This document shows, in pieces, positions 10,954 to 21,464 of a DNA stretch of 64,000 nucleotides (its first letter is position 1; the number at the start of each line of letters is the position of its first letter). A program made the position numbers and the translations under genes. The DNA comes from Shinisaurus crocodilurus. Lineage: Eukaryota > Chordata > Lepidosauria > Squamata > Shinisauridae. The stretch spans positions 1 through 64,000 of the forward strand of contig JAHFWL010000426.1 in the NCBI GenBank assembly GCA_021292165.1. Reading direction: 5' to 3'. The notes below the pieces were generated by a model, which worked only from the letters and a program-made list of their open reading frames with translations, did no database searches and had not been told where the DNA came from.

Positions 10954-12130
10954 CCCTAAGCCGAGGCACATGTTCTTGGTGCTTGCTTGGAATGCAGGAG
11001 GTGCCTCTGTGTCATGCCCACATCTACATCCGAGCCCTAAATAAATTTGCTTTATACTTTCTGTGACTTTGGTGCCAATTGAATAGAAAACAAAAAAAAA
11101 TTTTTTTTGAAGCATCCGATACATGGTTTTAAAAATTCAGAACTCCTTATCCTGCACCTATCTTTCTGACATGTAGCACAGAACTTACCGTACCTAGGAA
11201 CACCTGTCCTTTGCAATGCACATTGCTCACAGAAGGACAGAGAAGGTAGGACATCCCTCTTTTAAAAACAACAACAACAACAAAAAAACTTCAAATTGTA
11301 ATAGTGCCTAGCACAAAGTCCCCTTCACCTGTTTGTTTGAAATGTGGCAGTTTAATTCTATCAGAAGGGGCTAGTGTGTCTGCAAACCTCCTCAGGCCTG
11401 ACAAAACATAAACATGTTTTAGGCATTGGTTGATTTTTCCTTCCTAGTCAGTGTGGGGGAGGCATGCAACACTTTGGAAAACAAGGCAAGGTGACCCTCT
11501 GGGTTGGCTCTCAGGTGAAGCACAATGTCAGTTCAAGGCTCCAAGCTGAAGTAGCCCCGGACCAAGGCAACAAGATGGGTTCTGGGGCAAATATTTTTAT
11601 ATCCACAGCCTATCAATATTGATATCCATGTTGTTCTATCTATCTATTGGCTTTGCACATAAAACACACACACATATGCACACAGTTAAATATATTTAGC
11701 AGGAAAAAGGGGAAATCCACATTTTCTCAATCCATTCTCCAATATATTTACATAAAATAAGGAGTGTACGTATAATAAAGGGCTTTATCCCTTTTAAACC
11801 ACAGCAAAATATTGGCCTAAAACAGCTAAGGAGCAGCCACTGCATGTATGTGCATGCGCATGCATGTGTGTGCATGTGTATACACGCACACACACGCACA
11901 CACACACACTATGCCATAGAATATATATGATGATGCTTAGTGTGGGGCAGTGGATAAAAAGTCAGCTTTAATGGAGGAAACTCAGTTTCAAACCCTTCCT
12001 CAGCTATGGAGCTCATGGTTTTGCCTTTTATATCCCACATACACTTCTTGGGATAAGCCCCACTAAATTTAATGGGACTTCTGAGTAAATGTGTACTGTG
12101 TTGATTTGAAATGATGACTCATGAGATAAA
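10954..12130. other. Unique sequence with a CA/TG-rich tract
   Basis: A mixed TG-CA alternating tract occupies about 11842-11909. A palindromic relic with 'gccccactaaatttaatggg' sits near 12055. I see no gene. Confidence 0.5.
11842..11909. repeat. Mixed (TG)n/(CA)n tract
   Basis: Alternating purine-pyrimidine tract with TGCATGCGCATGCATG then (CA)n. It is low-complexity sequence. Confidence 0.85.
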
Positions 12131-12265
12131 GCAGGGTAGGCAACCTGGTGCTCTCCAGATATTTTGGACTACAGCTCCCATCAGCCCCATACATCATGGC
12201 CAATGATCAGGGATTATGGGAGTTGCAGTCCAAAATATCTGGAGAGCACCAGGTTGCCTCCCCCA
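12131..12265. mobile_element. Palindromic hAT-like MITE (hairpin family A)
   Basis: The two arms are near-perfect inverted copies: 'caacctggtgctctccagat' on the left and 'atctggagagcaccaggttg' on the right, continuing through 'attttggactacagctccca' and its complement. The whole would fold as one hairpin with a short loop near 'catggccaatga'. Confidence 0.85.
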
Positions 12266-12890
12266 AGATAGTAAAACCCTTTGCACATTGCATAGAACTG
12301 CACACATTATGCATAATAATGAAGAAGCCATTGAGTCTGAGAACTTGTTTCAGAAAGTGTGTTTTTAGGAGATTATTCCTTATTAGTTAATAACCTTTGA
12401 TTATGTTTACTCCTGCAGCTGATGTGCTCAGGTGTTTGGCACATAAAAGCAGAAATAGGGGTCAGCGTTATAGCCTGTTTCTGCGTCAGTCTTCAGAGTT
12501 TAATACTTTCTTGGCAACAGACTGGTTGGTTTGTTTTAATAATTACTCACACTCTTAAGAGTGCCTTTCATGTAAGTAGCTTGATCACTTTAAAAATAAA
12601 TATTAATTAAGGCTTGTGTTGCTCTGTGGAGTTACACAGTGCACTAGAACACCAGGCAGATAAGTATGTTACCCAAGGTCAAGCATGGAGTAGGTGTCAG
12701 GGCTTTTAATCAGCAGCAGACTCCTGTCATGTTTATTCCTCCCATTAGACAGTATTTTAAAATATCCCTCCTTTCATTTTACAAAGGACTGTATAGATAC
12801 ATTATAATGTATTGATGAGAATTACCGGTAAGTTATAAAAGCCTGGTTATGGGCTCAGTGGCAAAATTACAATGAGGGCACGAAACTGTT

Positions 12891-12893
<3 letters not shown>
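12266..12893. other. No recognisable feature
   Basis: AT-rich unique sequence. I see no repeat family, no coding domain and no transposon end. Confidence 0.5.

Positions 12894-12935
<42 letters not shown>
12894..12935. repeat. (CA)n microsatellite, about 21 units
   Basis: A pure CA run sits about 20 bp upstream of the split SINE. Confidence 0.97.
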
Positions 12936-12938
<3 letters not shown>

Positions 12939-12954
12939 GACTGCAAGGATGCAG

Positions 12955-13840
12955 AGCCAGTGTGGTGTAGTGGTTAGAGTGTTGGACCGGGACTCGGGAG
13001 ATCTGGGTTCCAGGACCGGTGCAGGGCAGTTTGGCGCCCCAGGCGAAAAAATATTTAGCGCCCCCCCTCTCCAAAGCAGAAAAAAAAAAACCCTGCGCCG
13101 CCACCACCAACCTACCTTCCCCCCCGCCCTGGCTGCGGCGGCGGCGGCAGCTGCTGCTGCGGCTGCTGCTGCTGCTGCTGCCTCCTCCTCCTCCTCCTGA
13201 AGTGACGCGACGGGACGGGACCCCCGGGGAAACCATGGCAACAGGGCTGTTTAAGCCCTGTTGCCCTGGTTCCTCCCGCCAAAACAACGCGTGCGGGGCT
13301 CCGGAAGCGACGCGACGCGGAGAAGGTAGGTGACGGGGGGTTGGGGGGGTGACAGGGGGGTTGGGGGGGTGGCGATGGCAGTGGGAGGCGCAGCGGCAGC
13401 GAGCGAGCGAGCGGGTGGGCGGGGGGAGGCGCAGCGGCGAGCGAGCGGGCAGGCGGGGGGAGGCGCGGTGGCGGCGGCAGGCAGGAGGGTGGGGAGGCAG
13501 AGGCCTGGCGGTGGCGGCGCGGCGGCGGCGGAGGCCTGGCGGGGGCGGCGCAGCGGCAGCGAAGAGGAGCGCAGCGTTTCCGCGCCCTCTTCAGCCGCGC
13601 GCCCTAGGCAACCGTCTAGTTGGCCTAGCGGTAGCGCCGGCCCTGCTGGGTTCTAGTCCCCACTCAGCCATGAAACTCACTGGGTGACTTTGGGCCAGTC
13701 ACTGCCTCTCAGCCTAATCTACCTCACAGGGTTGTTGTGAGGATAAAATGGGGATGATGAGGAGGATTATGTAAGCCACCTTGAGTTCCTTGTAGGAAAA
13801 AAGGCGGGGTATAAATGTAATAAATAAATAAATAAATAAA
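12955..13840 (+). mobile_element. MIR-like tRNA SINE split by a hAT insertion
   Basis: The head (12955-13010) has the tRNA-like 'gtggtgtagtggttagagtg' and runs to 'gatctgggttc' in the B box. The SINE resumes at 13646 with 'ctgggttctagtcccc' and carries the conserved core, 'ctcacagggttgttgtgag', the L2-like tail and a (TAAA)n end at 13840. The 635-bp interruption is a hAT element with an exact 8-bp duplication. The SINE came first. Its polymerase III B box is disrupted, so this copy is inactive. Confidence 0.92.
13011..13645. mobile_element. hAT non-autonomous element with GC-rich core, inside a SINE
   Basis: Terminal inverted repeats are CAGGACCGGTGC and, inverted, CAGGGCCGGCGC. The target duplication CTGGGTTC is exact at 13003-13010 and 13646-13653. 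Sub-terminal 'gccccaggcgaaaa' and 'gccctaggcaaccgtctagt' match the family also present at 23482 and 46898. The core is CpG-rich with (GCT/GCC)n and (CTC)n runs at about 13136-13198 and GGGGGT/GGCGGC-rich DNA. Long open frames here (Ala, Arg and Gly-rich) follow composition and are not credible genes. Confidence 0.92.
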
Positions 13841-13918
13841 CACAACTTAGGGTGTCTGCTTTAAAATCTAACCAGCACAAGCATATGACTGCATCCCATC
13901 CCATCCTGAGATCAAATA

Positions 13919-14173
13919 CAGTAATACCTTGGATTGAGAGCATAATTTGTTCCAGAAACGTGCTTGTAATCCAAAACACTCTTATATCAAAGCGAGTCTG
14001 TGGTGGGTGTGACTGTGAGCAGGGCCGATTTCGGCCCGCTATGCCTGCTCGAGGCGAGCGGTTACATCCCTAAGAAGACCTTGCTCATTTATCAAGTCAA
14101 AATGTTAATATTTTTTTTGCTTGTCTTGCAAAATGCTCTCAGACCAAGTTACTTGCAATCCAAGGTATTACTG
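13919..14173. mobile_element. Tigger/mariner-like MITE, copy 1, with replaced centre
   Basis: Ends are CAGTAATACCTTGGATTG and, inverted, CAATCCAAGGTATTACTG, flanked on both sides by TA, the target duplication of the Tc1-mariner superfamily. The arms match the copies at 25642, 31082 and 42021. The middle (about 14000-14090: 'ggccgatttcggcc', 'ctcgaggcgagcgg') does not match the others. Confidence 0.85.
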
Positions 14174-14738
14174 TACTGCTCAACCAGCAGCTGCTGTTGT
14201 AGGATCTATCATTGAACCGGGAACTGTTTTAGTAGGATCTGCCCCTATCCACAATCAAGGACAGCTCTGGTGTAAAATTACTTAAAACAGGAAATTATTG
14301 AACTCATCCTCTTTAATAAAAGTACCTTAATCCCAAAGGGTAACCATGCTGCTACCAATGTTCTGTTTAGAAATCCCAATATGACTGTCAAATTAGATGG
14401 TCTACACACAAACAAGGAGCATTGCTACAGTGGCCTTTAAAAAGAAATCAACAGCAGATTTGGCAGGGAACAATTTGTCTCCAAACACTTTCCTCACTGA
14501 CTATTTTTTGTCTCCAAACTGGCCTCCTTTGGTTGCTTTCTGTCCCCCTCTCCCATAGTTTTCCAATGTTATACAAAGTAACTATTCACTTATTTTGGAA
14601 TAGGGACAGATGCATTCAGAGACACCCAAACCCATCAGAAACCTTGTCCCGCAGAATTCAGTGGGAGCTTTTAGAACTGAGCTTTACCTGCATGGCCCCA
14701 CCATTTTAATTGCACATTCCTGCCTTGGATTCTGTGAT
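14174..14738. other. No recognisable feature
   Basis: Unique sequence. A 95-codon open frame at 14422-14709 shows no domain and no coding signal that I recognise. Confidence 0.5.
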
Positions 14739-14739
14739 G

Positions 14740-14805
14740 AAAGATGGATGGATGGATGGATGGATGGATGGATGGATGGATAGATAGATAGACAGACTGA
14801 TAGAC

Positions 14806-14846
<41 letters not shown>
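14740..14846. repeat. Compound tetranucleotide microsatellite (GGAT)n(AGAT)n(GACA)n
   Basis: Three successive tetranucleotide blocks differing by single-base steps, about 105 bp in all. Such arrays usually vary in length between individuals. Confidence 0.95.
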
Positions 14847-14962
14847 TGGGCTAGTTAATTATAACATGAATATCAGATGATTTAGAAATCGATGAGGGAA
14901 AACATGTCTAGCTGTAACAGTTTATTTCCCCACTACTACCACCACCTTCAGATGATATATGG

Positions 14963-15425
14963 AGTCTGTCTCCCAAAGCAGTTACTTTATTCCCAACTCA
15001 AGGATGGAAAGCGGAATATCGGTGGTCAGTATAAGAGGTTTAAAGATGTTCTTAAGGCTAATCTAAAAAAATGCAATATAAACATCGAGAACTGGGAAGC
15101 TCTGGCCCATGAACGATCTAACTGGAGGTTGGCCTTTCACAAAGGTTCTATGGACTTTGAAGAAGCCCGAGTGCAAGGTGAAAGGGAGAAACGTGCTAAG
15201 TGAAAAGTACGTCGAACGAATCCTTTACAGGACCATCTTCCATCTGGTAACCTGTGTCCTCACTGTGGGAAGCTGTGTGGATCTAGAATTGGCCTCCACA
15301 GTCACTTACGGACCCATCGCTCGAGTCTACACAATTTTCTTTAGAATTTTCTCCTTTTAAAATCTCCTTTTTGTAATTTTTATTCTGGAAGACAATCTTA
15401 CTTGGTCACGAGTGATCGCCTGATG
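14963..15425 (+). mobile_element. 5'-truncated copy of the zinc-finger LINE
   Basis: From 'gtctcccaaagcagttactt' onward this matches the last 440 bp of the element at 3754-7133. It ends at the same terminus, TCACGAGTGATCGCCTGATG. It keeps the in-frame A run that the longer copy has lost, so residues 'LKKCNINIENWEAL' read through. A C-to-T change makes a stop after 'EREKRAK', and the original terminal TAG is altered to TCG. About 20 extra bases sit before 'ggaagacaatcttactt' relative to the other copy. Confidence 0.92.
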
Positions 15426-15558
15426 TTTCCATCATCCAGAGTAAAGAACTCCACTTCAGGACCTTGGACAGCTCCCCCAGCTAGATTGCTCTTTGTGATG
15501 GATAAATTTCATTTTAAATAGACATCTCCCCACAACCAGGAGATGAGTGGCACCCAGT

Positions 15559-16122
15559 CAGGGCCAGCCTTAGTGATGGGTAAGCTGGGTGGTCCACCCT
15601 GGGCACTGAGCTGAAGGAGGCACCAAGCTAATGCTGGCTCAGCTTGTCTGAGCGTGGAAAGCTAAGCAGGGTCAGGCCTGGTTATTACTTGGATGGGAGA
15701 CCCCTCCTCTAGTTTCCTGCATTGAGCAGGGGGTTGGACTCCATAGCCTTGTAGGCTCCTTCCAACTCTATGATCTATGAATCTAAGCTTGCTGGCATAG
15801 TGTTAGTTGAGTGTATTGTCTGCACTGAGTGAGGGTGAGAAAAAGCAGTGTCTATAGTGTTTTTCAAAGCGCTACAGGCTGTGTGAGTACTCACTATGAA
15901 AATTAACTTCCATCAATTAGCTTCAAAGTATGTTTCTTTTTCAATTGCCAGTTTGATCTATTTTGTTCTAAACCAAAATCAGCAAAATACAGCTTTGCTT
16001 CACTGGGTTTTGCAATTCTACACAACCCACATATACTTGGCAATACTGCAAAACTGACTGGGTGAGGGGAACCCCAAAGGTGCTCTTTGCCCAGGATACT
16101 ATTCATCCTAGGGCCAGCCCTG
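15559..16122. mobile_element. hAT non-autonomous element with exact target duplication
   Basis: Ends are CAGGGCCAGCCTTAG and CTAGGGCCAGCCCTG (inverted). CACCCAGT is exact at 15551-15558 and 16123-16130. A 5S-headed SINE (15636-15784) is nested in it and is younger. No transposase fragment is visible. Confidence 0.92.
15636..15784 (+). mobile_element. 5S rRNA-derived SINE with CR1-like tail, copy 3 (best preserved)
   Basis: In 15646-15702, 'aagctaagcagggtc', 'ggcctggtta' and 'tacttggatgggagacc' match 5S rRNA with only a few substitutions. The tail 'gagcagggggttggactcc', 'ttccaactctatgatct' is CR1-like. Flanks 'aagctaatgct' and 'aagcttgct' may be a target duplication with a 2-bp indel. The insertion lies inside a hAT, so the family moved after that hAT. 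Confidence 0.88.
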
Positions 16123-16390
16123 CACCCAGTACATAGAGGCAACATTTATTGGGGGTGGTGTGGGACAGTGAGGGTGGAAACACACATTGCCAGAGGTATG
16201 AGGTCACTACCTGAAACAACATCCTCTCATTGAGTTCATGCCTAGTCCCTCATAAGGTGTGTTAACACTGTGTGTTGTGGCATCATCACATCATGTAACT
16301 TCATGCCCTAGTCCATATCACTGGCTGCTACTCATGGGGAGAAGAAAATGTCTGACATGGTAATATCACATCATGCGGAAATGTCTAATG

Positions 16391-16522
16391 CAGCCTCCTC
16401 CAACCTGCTGCCCTCCAGATGTGTTGTTGGGCTACAACTAGTATTCTCCAGCCATCAGCTGGCTGAGGATGCTGGAAGTTGTAGTCCAACACATCCGGAG
16501 GGTGCCACGTTGGAAAAGGGTG
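16391..16522. mobile_element. Palindromic MITE (hairpin family A)
   Basis: Left arm 'caacctgctgccctccagat', right arm 'acacatccggagggtgcca' then 'cgttgg', with the usual 'ttgggctacaac'/'gttgtagtccaa' pair between them. Moderately decayed. Confidence 0.75.
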
Positions 16523-18724
16523 GTAGAATGTTTAGTTAATTAGTCCCATTTCTGTACTTGAGCATTAGATTTTAACATTTTACATTTGCCTTGATTTTAT
16601 TTTATTTTTTTAAACCCTCAGTTCTCTTGATTTTTTATATCACTTTGAACTTTTAGCCTAACCTCTTAAAATATCTGCAATCTCTCCCAATTTGTATTAC
16701 CCATAAATTTAAGTATGATGTCCACTCCTTTATTCAAGATAACATCAACAAGTTAAAACATCTCAGAAGCAAGCTGGTAATGGATTTTTGCCAGCCATTA
16801 GTAAATGAGATGACAGCTAAGCCCACTGTTGAGTTGCTGCCCATGGGGGAAAAAATCAATTAATCTTATCAGTAAAATTGTTATTTAAAACTGTTATCCG
16901 TCAAATTAGTTAATATGATCAAATAAGACTTTTTTATTTGCTAAAGTTATTATGCACATCAATCTGGAAAAGGATGGTATAAAGATTCACATGGCAAATT
17001 GACAAAAGATACCATGTAAGTAGTAAGGTGATGTTTTATTTGACCAAGTTCATTAAAAAAATCAATGAATGGACTTCATTATTCTTTGACACCCTCAAAA
17101 ACCACTAAGCACTTGGATTACTTTCATTGCCTGTGTCTATTCCATGTTGGTCAAATATAAAGTATTCCATTACCTGCCATACAATATGAGTATAACACTC
17201 AAAATTATATGTTTAAGGCGCCTGTGTAGACATACGAGATCACAGGACTCCTTTATTTGACAGGTATGGCAATGAAATGTTCTGACACATCAAGAACTAT
17301 ACTTATGTCACAAAATGCATCAATACAAATACTGGTTCTGGTAAAACCTTATATATCCTTTCCCAGCCCCTGCAAAAACATATGCAGCCCTTACATTAGA
17401 GTTCCAACATTGGGAGAGATGAAAAAACGTGGGGCGGATTGGGGCATGGTATTGGCAGATCAAAGGAGGCTTTGGATTCTGCTTGCAATAGGAGGGAAAT
17501 AGTTAAAGAACAAGAAAAAAGCTGATGAGGAAGAGGAAATAATAACAACAAATACCCGTCTTGTATTCCCACCCTGGAGGGCTTGTGCTGGCAGGGCTTT
17601 GGATGTCTTGGAGGCTCTCCTGTTGAAACTCTCTGCAGAGGTAGATAGGTTTGCCCTGCCCATAACTTTAGTTTCAAGCTAAACAGAATTTAAATGTGAG
17701 GGTTATCTGGGCAAACATGCATACCTGTGCATGCAAACAGGGACTGCAAAATGTACCTCTTAAAGAGCATCTAAAAAAAGCTAGTGATAGAGTGATAACT
17801 AACTGTTGATTTCCTGCTCAGATGAGCAGTGAATGGGGGCCGTTGTTTTCTTTATTTGACTCCCTCTGGGAACAGATGCTACCCTGAAAAATCCTGGCAT
17901 CATATGAGCATTGCAGCGTAAATTATTACCAGAGGGATTGCGGACAACAATGTTTAACAAACTGATTAGAGCAATAAAACTCCCACCCCAGCAGTAGAAG
18001 TGGCTGCTGAATATTTTCTGATCTATGGAGGGGAAAGAAATTTGGTATATCTCATTGGTTGGAGATAACTAACAAGAGAGCATTGCATGCTAATTGGTTC
18101 ACGGTGACCATTAACCACTGGTAGGAGCTGGAGGTCCAGTTCCTTATGTGATGGTGGAGTTTTTCAATGTTGAGATAGAATGGGCTGATCACTTCCTCTG
18201 TACCCCACTCTAAAGTTGCTGAACAGGTAGATAATAGGGCTGCTCTGATTTTAAAACATTAATAGAAAGGCTACAGCCCCTTCAAATTAATGGGTGCAAC
18301 AGGGTCAAATGGGTGCAACTGGGAAGGGAATACTTGTCAAAACAACACCTGTCTGACTCTGATCTATCCAATATTTTTTCCAGTCATGCCACAACTCTTC
18401 TAGCATTGAAGGAGGCTCCACTGGGTTCACAGCCTTTTGAACTCCAAAATTCTGGGTGTATGAAACAAGCAAGACCCCACTCCTTTCCCCATTCCTGAGT
18501 CCTCAAACCCTGAGTGACAAGCCTAGCGGATCCCCACTCTCCATCTTGGTGCCTCCAGAAGCTCACCAGTTACTGTTCCTGTAACTGACTTCTCTGCACA
18601 GACCTGCCTGTTGTGATCAGATTCCCTCTCCAAATTACTGGCAATGCACCCACGCTCCCCTACCCTAATTGCCAGTTTCCCTATGATATACAATGCAGAG
18701 GACATGAAAAAAATCTGCTTCCTT
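16523..18724. other. Repeat-poor AT-rich unique stretch
   Basis: This is the longest stretch without an obvious mobile element. It has no open frame with a recognisable domain. Two segments, about 16720-17010 and 17800-17990, read as non-repetitive DNA with homeobox-like TAAT cores and may be conserved non-coding sequence. That cannot be judged from one genome. Confidence 0.45.
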
Positions 18725-18845
18725 TAGCCAATATTTACTTATTTATTATTTGAATATTTATAAGTCACCTTTCTGGACCAGGTCCATCCAAGGCAGTGAC
18801 AACAAGCAAACGAATATAAAATAAAATATAAAATAAAATAAAATT
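18725..18845 (-). repeat. LINE 3'-end fragment, antisense (L2-like)
   Basis: A 'ttacttatttatta' tail followed by 'taagtcacctttctggacc' and 'ccaaggcagtgacaa' resembles the antisense 3' UTR of L2-type LINEs, and an AAAT-rich run ends it. No coding part is present. Confidence 0.5.
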
Positions 18846-19702
18846 TTTGTGTGCCCCAAAAATCCTACTCAGCCCTTCCACAACCAGCTATTTCTACACT
18901 GTGACCCAGGGCCAACACCAAAAGAGGGCAATGAAGGTGGGTGCTGGCTTTATTTAGCCCATGCTTGCTTTGTCCCTGCATCAATTGACATGGCATTGTG
19001 GCATTGGATGCACACTGACATCTGCATGCCCTGCTCCTCAGGGCATGAGGGTGGACAGAATGCCGATCTCCCCCCCCCCAATATCATTTGCAAGTGGGGG
19101 CAAGGATTGGTTTAATATTGCCGACAACTTATTTCCACCTAGGGTTTTATAGTGTCGTCACTGGTTCCACCATTTTGAAATGAGAGAGATTTGGATTAAG
19201 TGCCCTGTCTACAGCTCACCCAGGAGAACAACAACTGAAAGGTTTCTTACAGTTGATGGGAAATCTTTGATGGTGGAAGGGGGGCTGCAGCAGGAAGTAT
19301 ATCCCTGCAGGAATATACCAAGCAGAAGCTTTTTGTTTGTAGTCTCAGTGTCTTAAGGAGTCATCCATTCCCCTGGCTCTTCGGGGACCTGTGACACTGT
19401 CCCCTTAATCTTCTGCATTTATAGTCAGGTTACTGTCACCAAATTCCCTTTCAAATATATCTTCCTCAAAGCCACACACACACGTTTGAAATTTTCTGGC
19501 TTGACTGCAAGGTGTTCTCTTTACGATGTGTTTGGAAGTATGGCCTAACCCAGAAAGAAGCTGTCCAGTACCTTGACAGGTGCAGGGACATGACAAACCA
19601 TTCCTCCTGTCTCTGTGTTAACTTCGAAGCCCTTTCCAGGCTGAATGCAAAGTGATGATTTGGCAGTCTCTTGATATTCCACATTTACAAAAAATAAAAA
19701 AG

Positions 19703-19703
<1 letters not shown>
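18846..19703. other. No recognisable feature
   Basis: Unique sequence with a run of C at 19070-19079. Open frames are short and without domains. Confidence 0.5.

Positions 19704-19739
<36 letters not shown>
19704..19739. repeat. (TG)n microsatellite
   Basis: A pure TG run of about 17 units. Confidence 0.96.
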
Positions 19740-19741
<2 letters not shown>

Positions 19742-19800
19742 ACATAGTGAGAAGAAAGTGTAAATAAACTTCTCTCTCATAGACTGAACATACAATAATG

Positions 19801-19938
19801 CCAGGATGGGGAACGTGTGGCCCTCCAGATTTTGTTGGACTGCAACTTCCATCAGCCCTAGCGAGCACAGTCAATGGTGAAGGATCATGGGAGTTGCAGT
19901 CCAACAACATCTGGAGGACCACATGTTCCCCATCCCTG
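19801..19938. mobile_element. Palindromic MITE (hairpin family A)
   Basis: Arms 'ggccctccagattttgttgg' and 'ccaacaacatctggagg' then 'accac' face each other. Ends are CAGGATGGGGAAC and GTTCCCCATCCCTG. ATAATG occurs on both sides, a partial trace of a target duplication. Confidence 0.82.
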
Positions 19939-20119
19939 CCATAATGTCTGTGTCCAAGGAACACTCTCTGGTCCAATTCTATTTGCTTCTTCACAGTTCT
20001 CCTTCTTTATATCTTTCTTTATAAGTGCATGGCCTTTGTTGTTGTTGTTAGCACTGAGTATTTGCATGCCATGAGATCAGTAATGCAGGTGTTCTAGAAC
20101 AGGGGTGGGCAGAAGGTAG

Positions 20120-20800
20120 ATCTGGATTACTGTAACACGCTCTACGTGGGGCTGCCTTTGAAGAGTTTTTGGAAACTTGAGCTGGTTCAAAGAGCTGCTG
20201 CCAGACTGCTACAGGGCGCACACAATTCCTTTGTTACAACAGCTTCACTGGCTCCCAGTCTGTTTCCAGGCACAATTCAAAGTGCTGATTATGACCTATT
20301 AAATTCTGTATGGCTTGGGTGCAGGTTATCTGAAAGACCGTGTTCTCCCTTATGAGCCTGCCCATACCCTGAGATCTTCAGGGGAGGCCCTTCTCTTGGT
20401 TCTGCCACCATCACAAGCACGCCTGATGAAAACGTGGCAGAGGGCCTTCTCAGTGGCTGCCCCAACACTCTGGAATTCCTTCCGCAGGGAGGCTAGAGTG
20501 GTGCCCTCCTTGCTTTGTTTCCAGAGGCAGGCAAAAACTGTTTTGTTCCAGCAGGCCTTTGGGAATAGTCTGGACCTGTGAGAATGCGATGGATTAGCAC
20601 TGTTGTTTATATTGTTATCACTGCTTTAATTTTGTAATTTTAATATTATAGTCAAATTAATTATATTCTTAACTTTTTAATATGTCTATTTATATGTTTT
20701 AATTGTACAAGTCTTAATGTTGTAAAGCCACCTTGAGTCCCAGTACTGGGGAAAAGGCGGGATATAAATAAATATTTTTATAATAATGATATAATAATAT
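20120..20800 (+). mobile_element. L2-type LINE, 5'-truncated
   Basis: It opens with 'ctggattactgtaacac', which encodes the L2 signature LDYCN-LYVGLPL. A frame at 20315-20581 then reads 'GYLKDRVLPYEPAHTLRSSG' and 'RAFSVAAPTLWNSF', the conserved C-terminal end downstream of the L2 reverse transcriptase. The 3' UTR ends 'ccaccttgagtcccagtact' with 'gggatataaataaat' and an ATAATA tail. At least one frameshift separates the two readable parts. A short piece of hairpin-family sequence (20099-20119) abuts its start. Confidence 0.82.
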
Positions 20801-21107
20801 CCACCTTCCTTTACCGCCAGATGTTTCTAAACCTTTGTTTACATAATCTCATCCCAAGATGAAAGAGAGATGATGCCTCTTCTTCTGTTATGGTTCAGTG
20901 CATCTAGGTGGGTTTTTTCTCATGTTATATATCATTATTTTTAGATACCTTACTAGTTTATTTACCTCTTGGCTTTGCATATTTTAACCCATTTTGAACC
21001 TTCCGGACAGGGTGAGTTGGAAATCTCATCATCATCAGCAACACAAAAACTAAGATCAGAAAACCCCATTTAAACGGTTTTACCTTAGGGGGTCTGATAG
21101 GATAAAA

Positions 21108-21464
21108 CAGAGGTGGGCAACTTCAGGAAACCTAGGGAGCATTTTTGCCCCACCCCTTTACAGGCTGCTGCATAACCCAAAAATTACTGTGTTTTTTTAA
21201 ATTGTGAAAGAAAGAAATTTGCCTGGAGTACTATGGAGCACCAAAAAGGTCAAATTTAGCTTGTTTACTATGGAGTCATTTAGGGCTCCATAGCAGCTAT
21301 GGAGCCTTAAAAGGATTCAAATTTAGCTTGCAAACAAACTAAGTGTGACCTTTTTGGCACTCCATAGTGCTCCAGATACCCATTTTCATACATTTTTAAA
21401 AACATTTTTTTCAGGGGGTGGCAAGGGGCACATGTGCCCATGGGCCATATGTTGCCCAGCCCTG
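21108..21464. mobile_element. hAT non-autonomous element with exact target duplication
   Basis: Ends CAGAGGTGGGCAAC and GTTGCCCAGCCCTG are inverted. GGATAAAA is exact at 21100-21107 and 21465-21472. The interior also has an inner inverted pair: 'tatggagcaccaaaaaggtc' on the left and 'gacctttttggcactccata' on the right. It encodes nothing. Confidence 0.92.

Noticed and set aside
12867..13287. Frames with long Cys-Val or poly-Ala runs
   Set aside because: They are translations of (AC)n and (GCC)n microsatellites.
13330..13687. Long Gly/Ala/Arg-rich open frames on both strands
   Set aside because: They follow the GC-rich repeats of a hAT core with exact ends and target duplication. No domain is present and several frames are open at once.
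14740..14846. CRISPR-like array
   Set aside because: Units are pure tetranucleotides without spacers. No array of direct repeats with unique spacers exists in the window, and the genome is eukaryotic.
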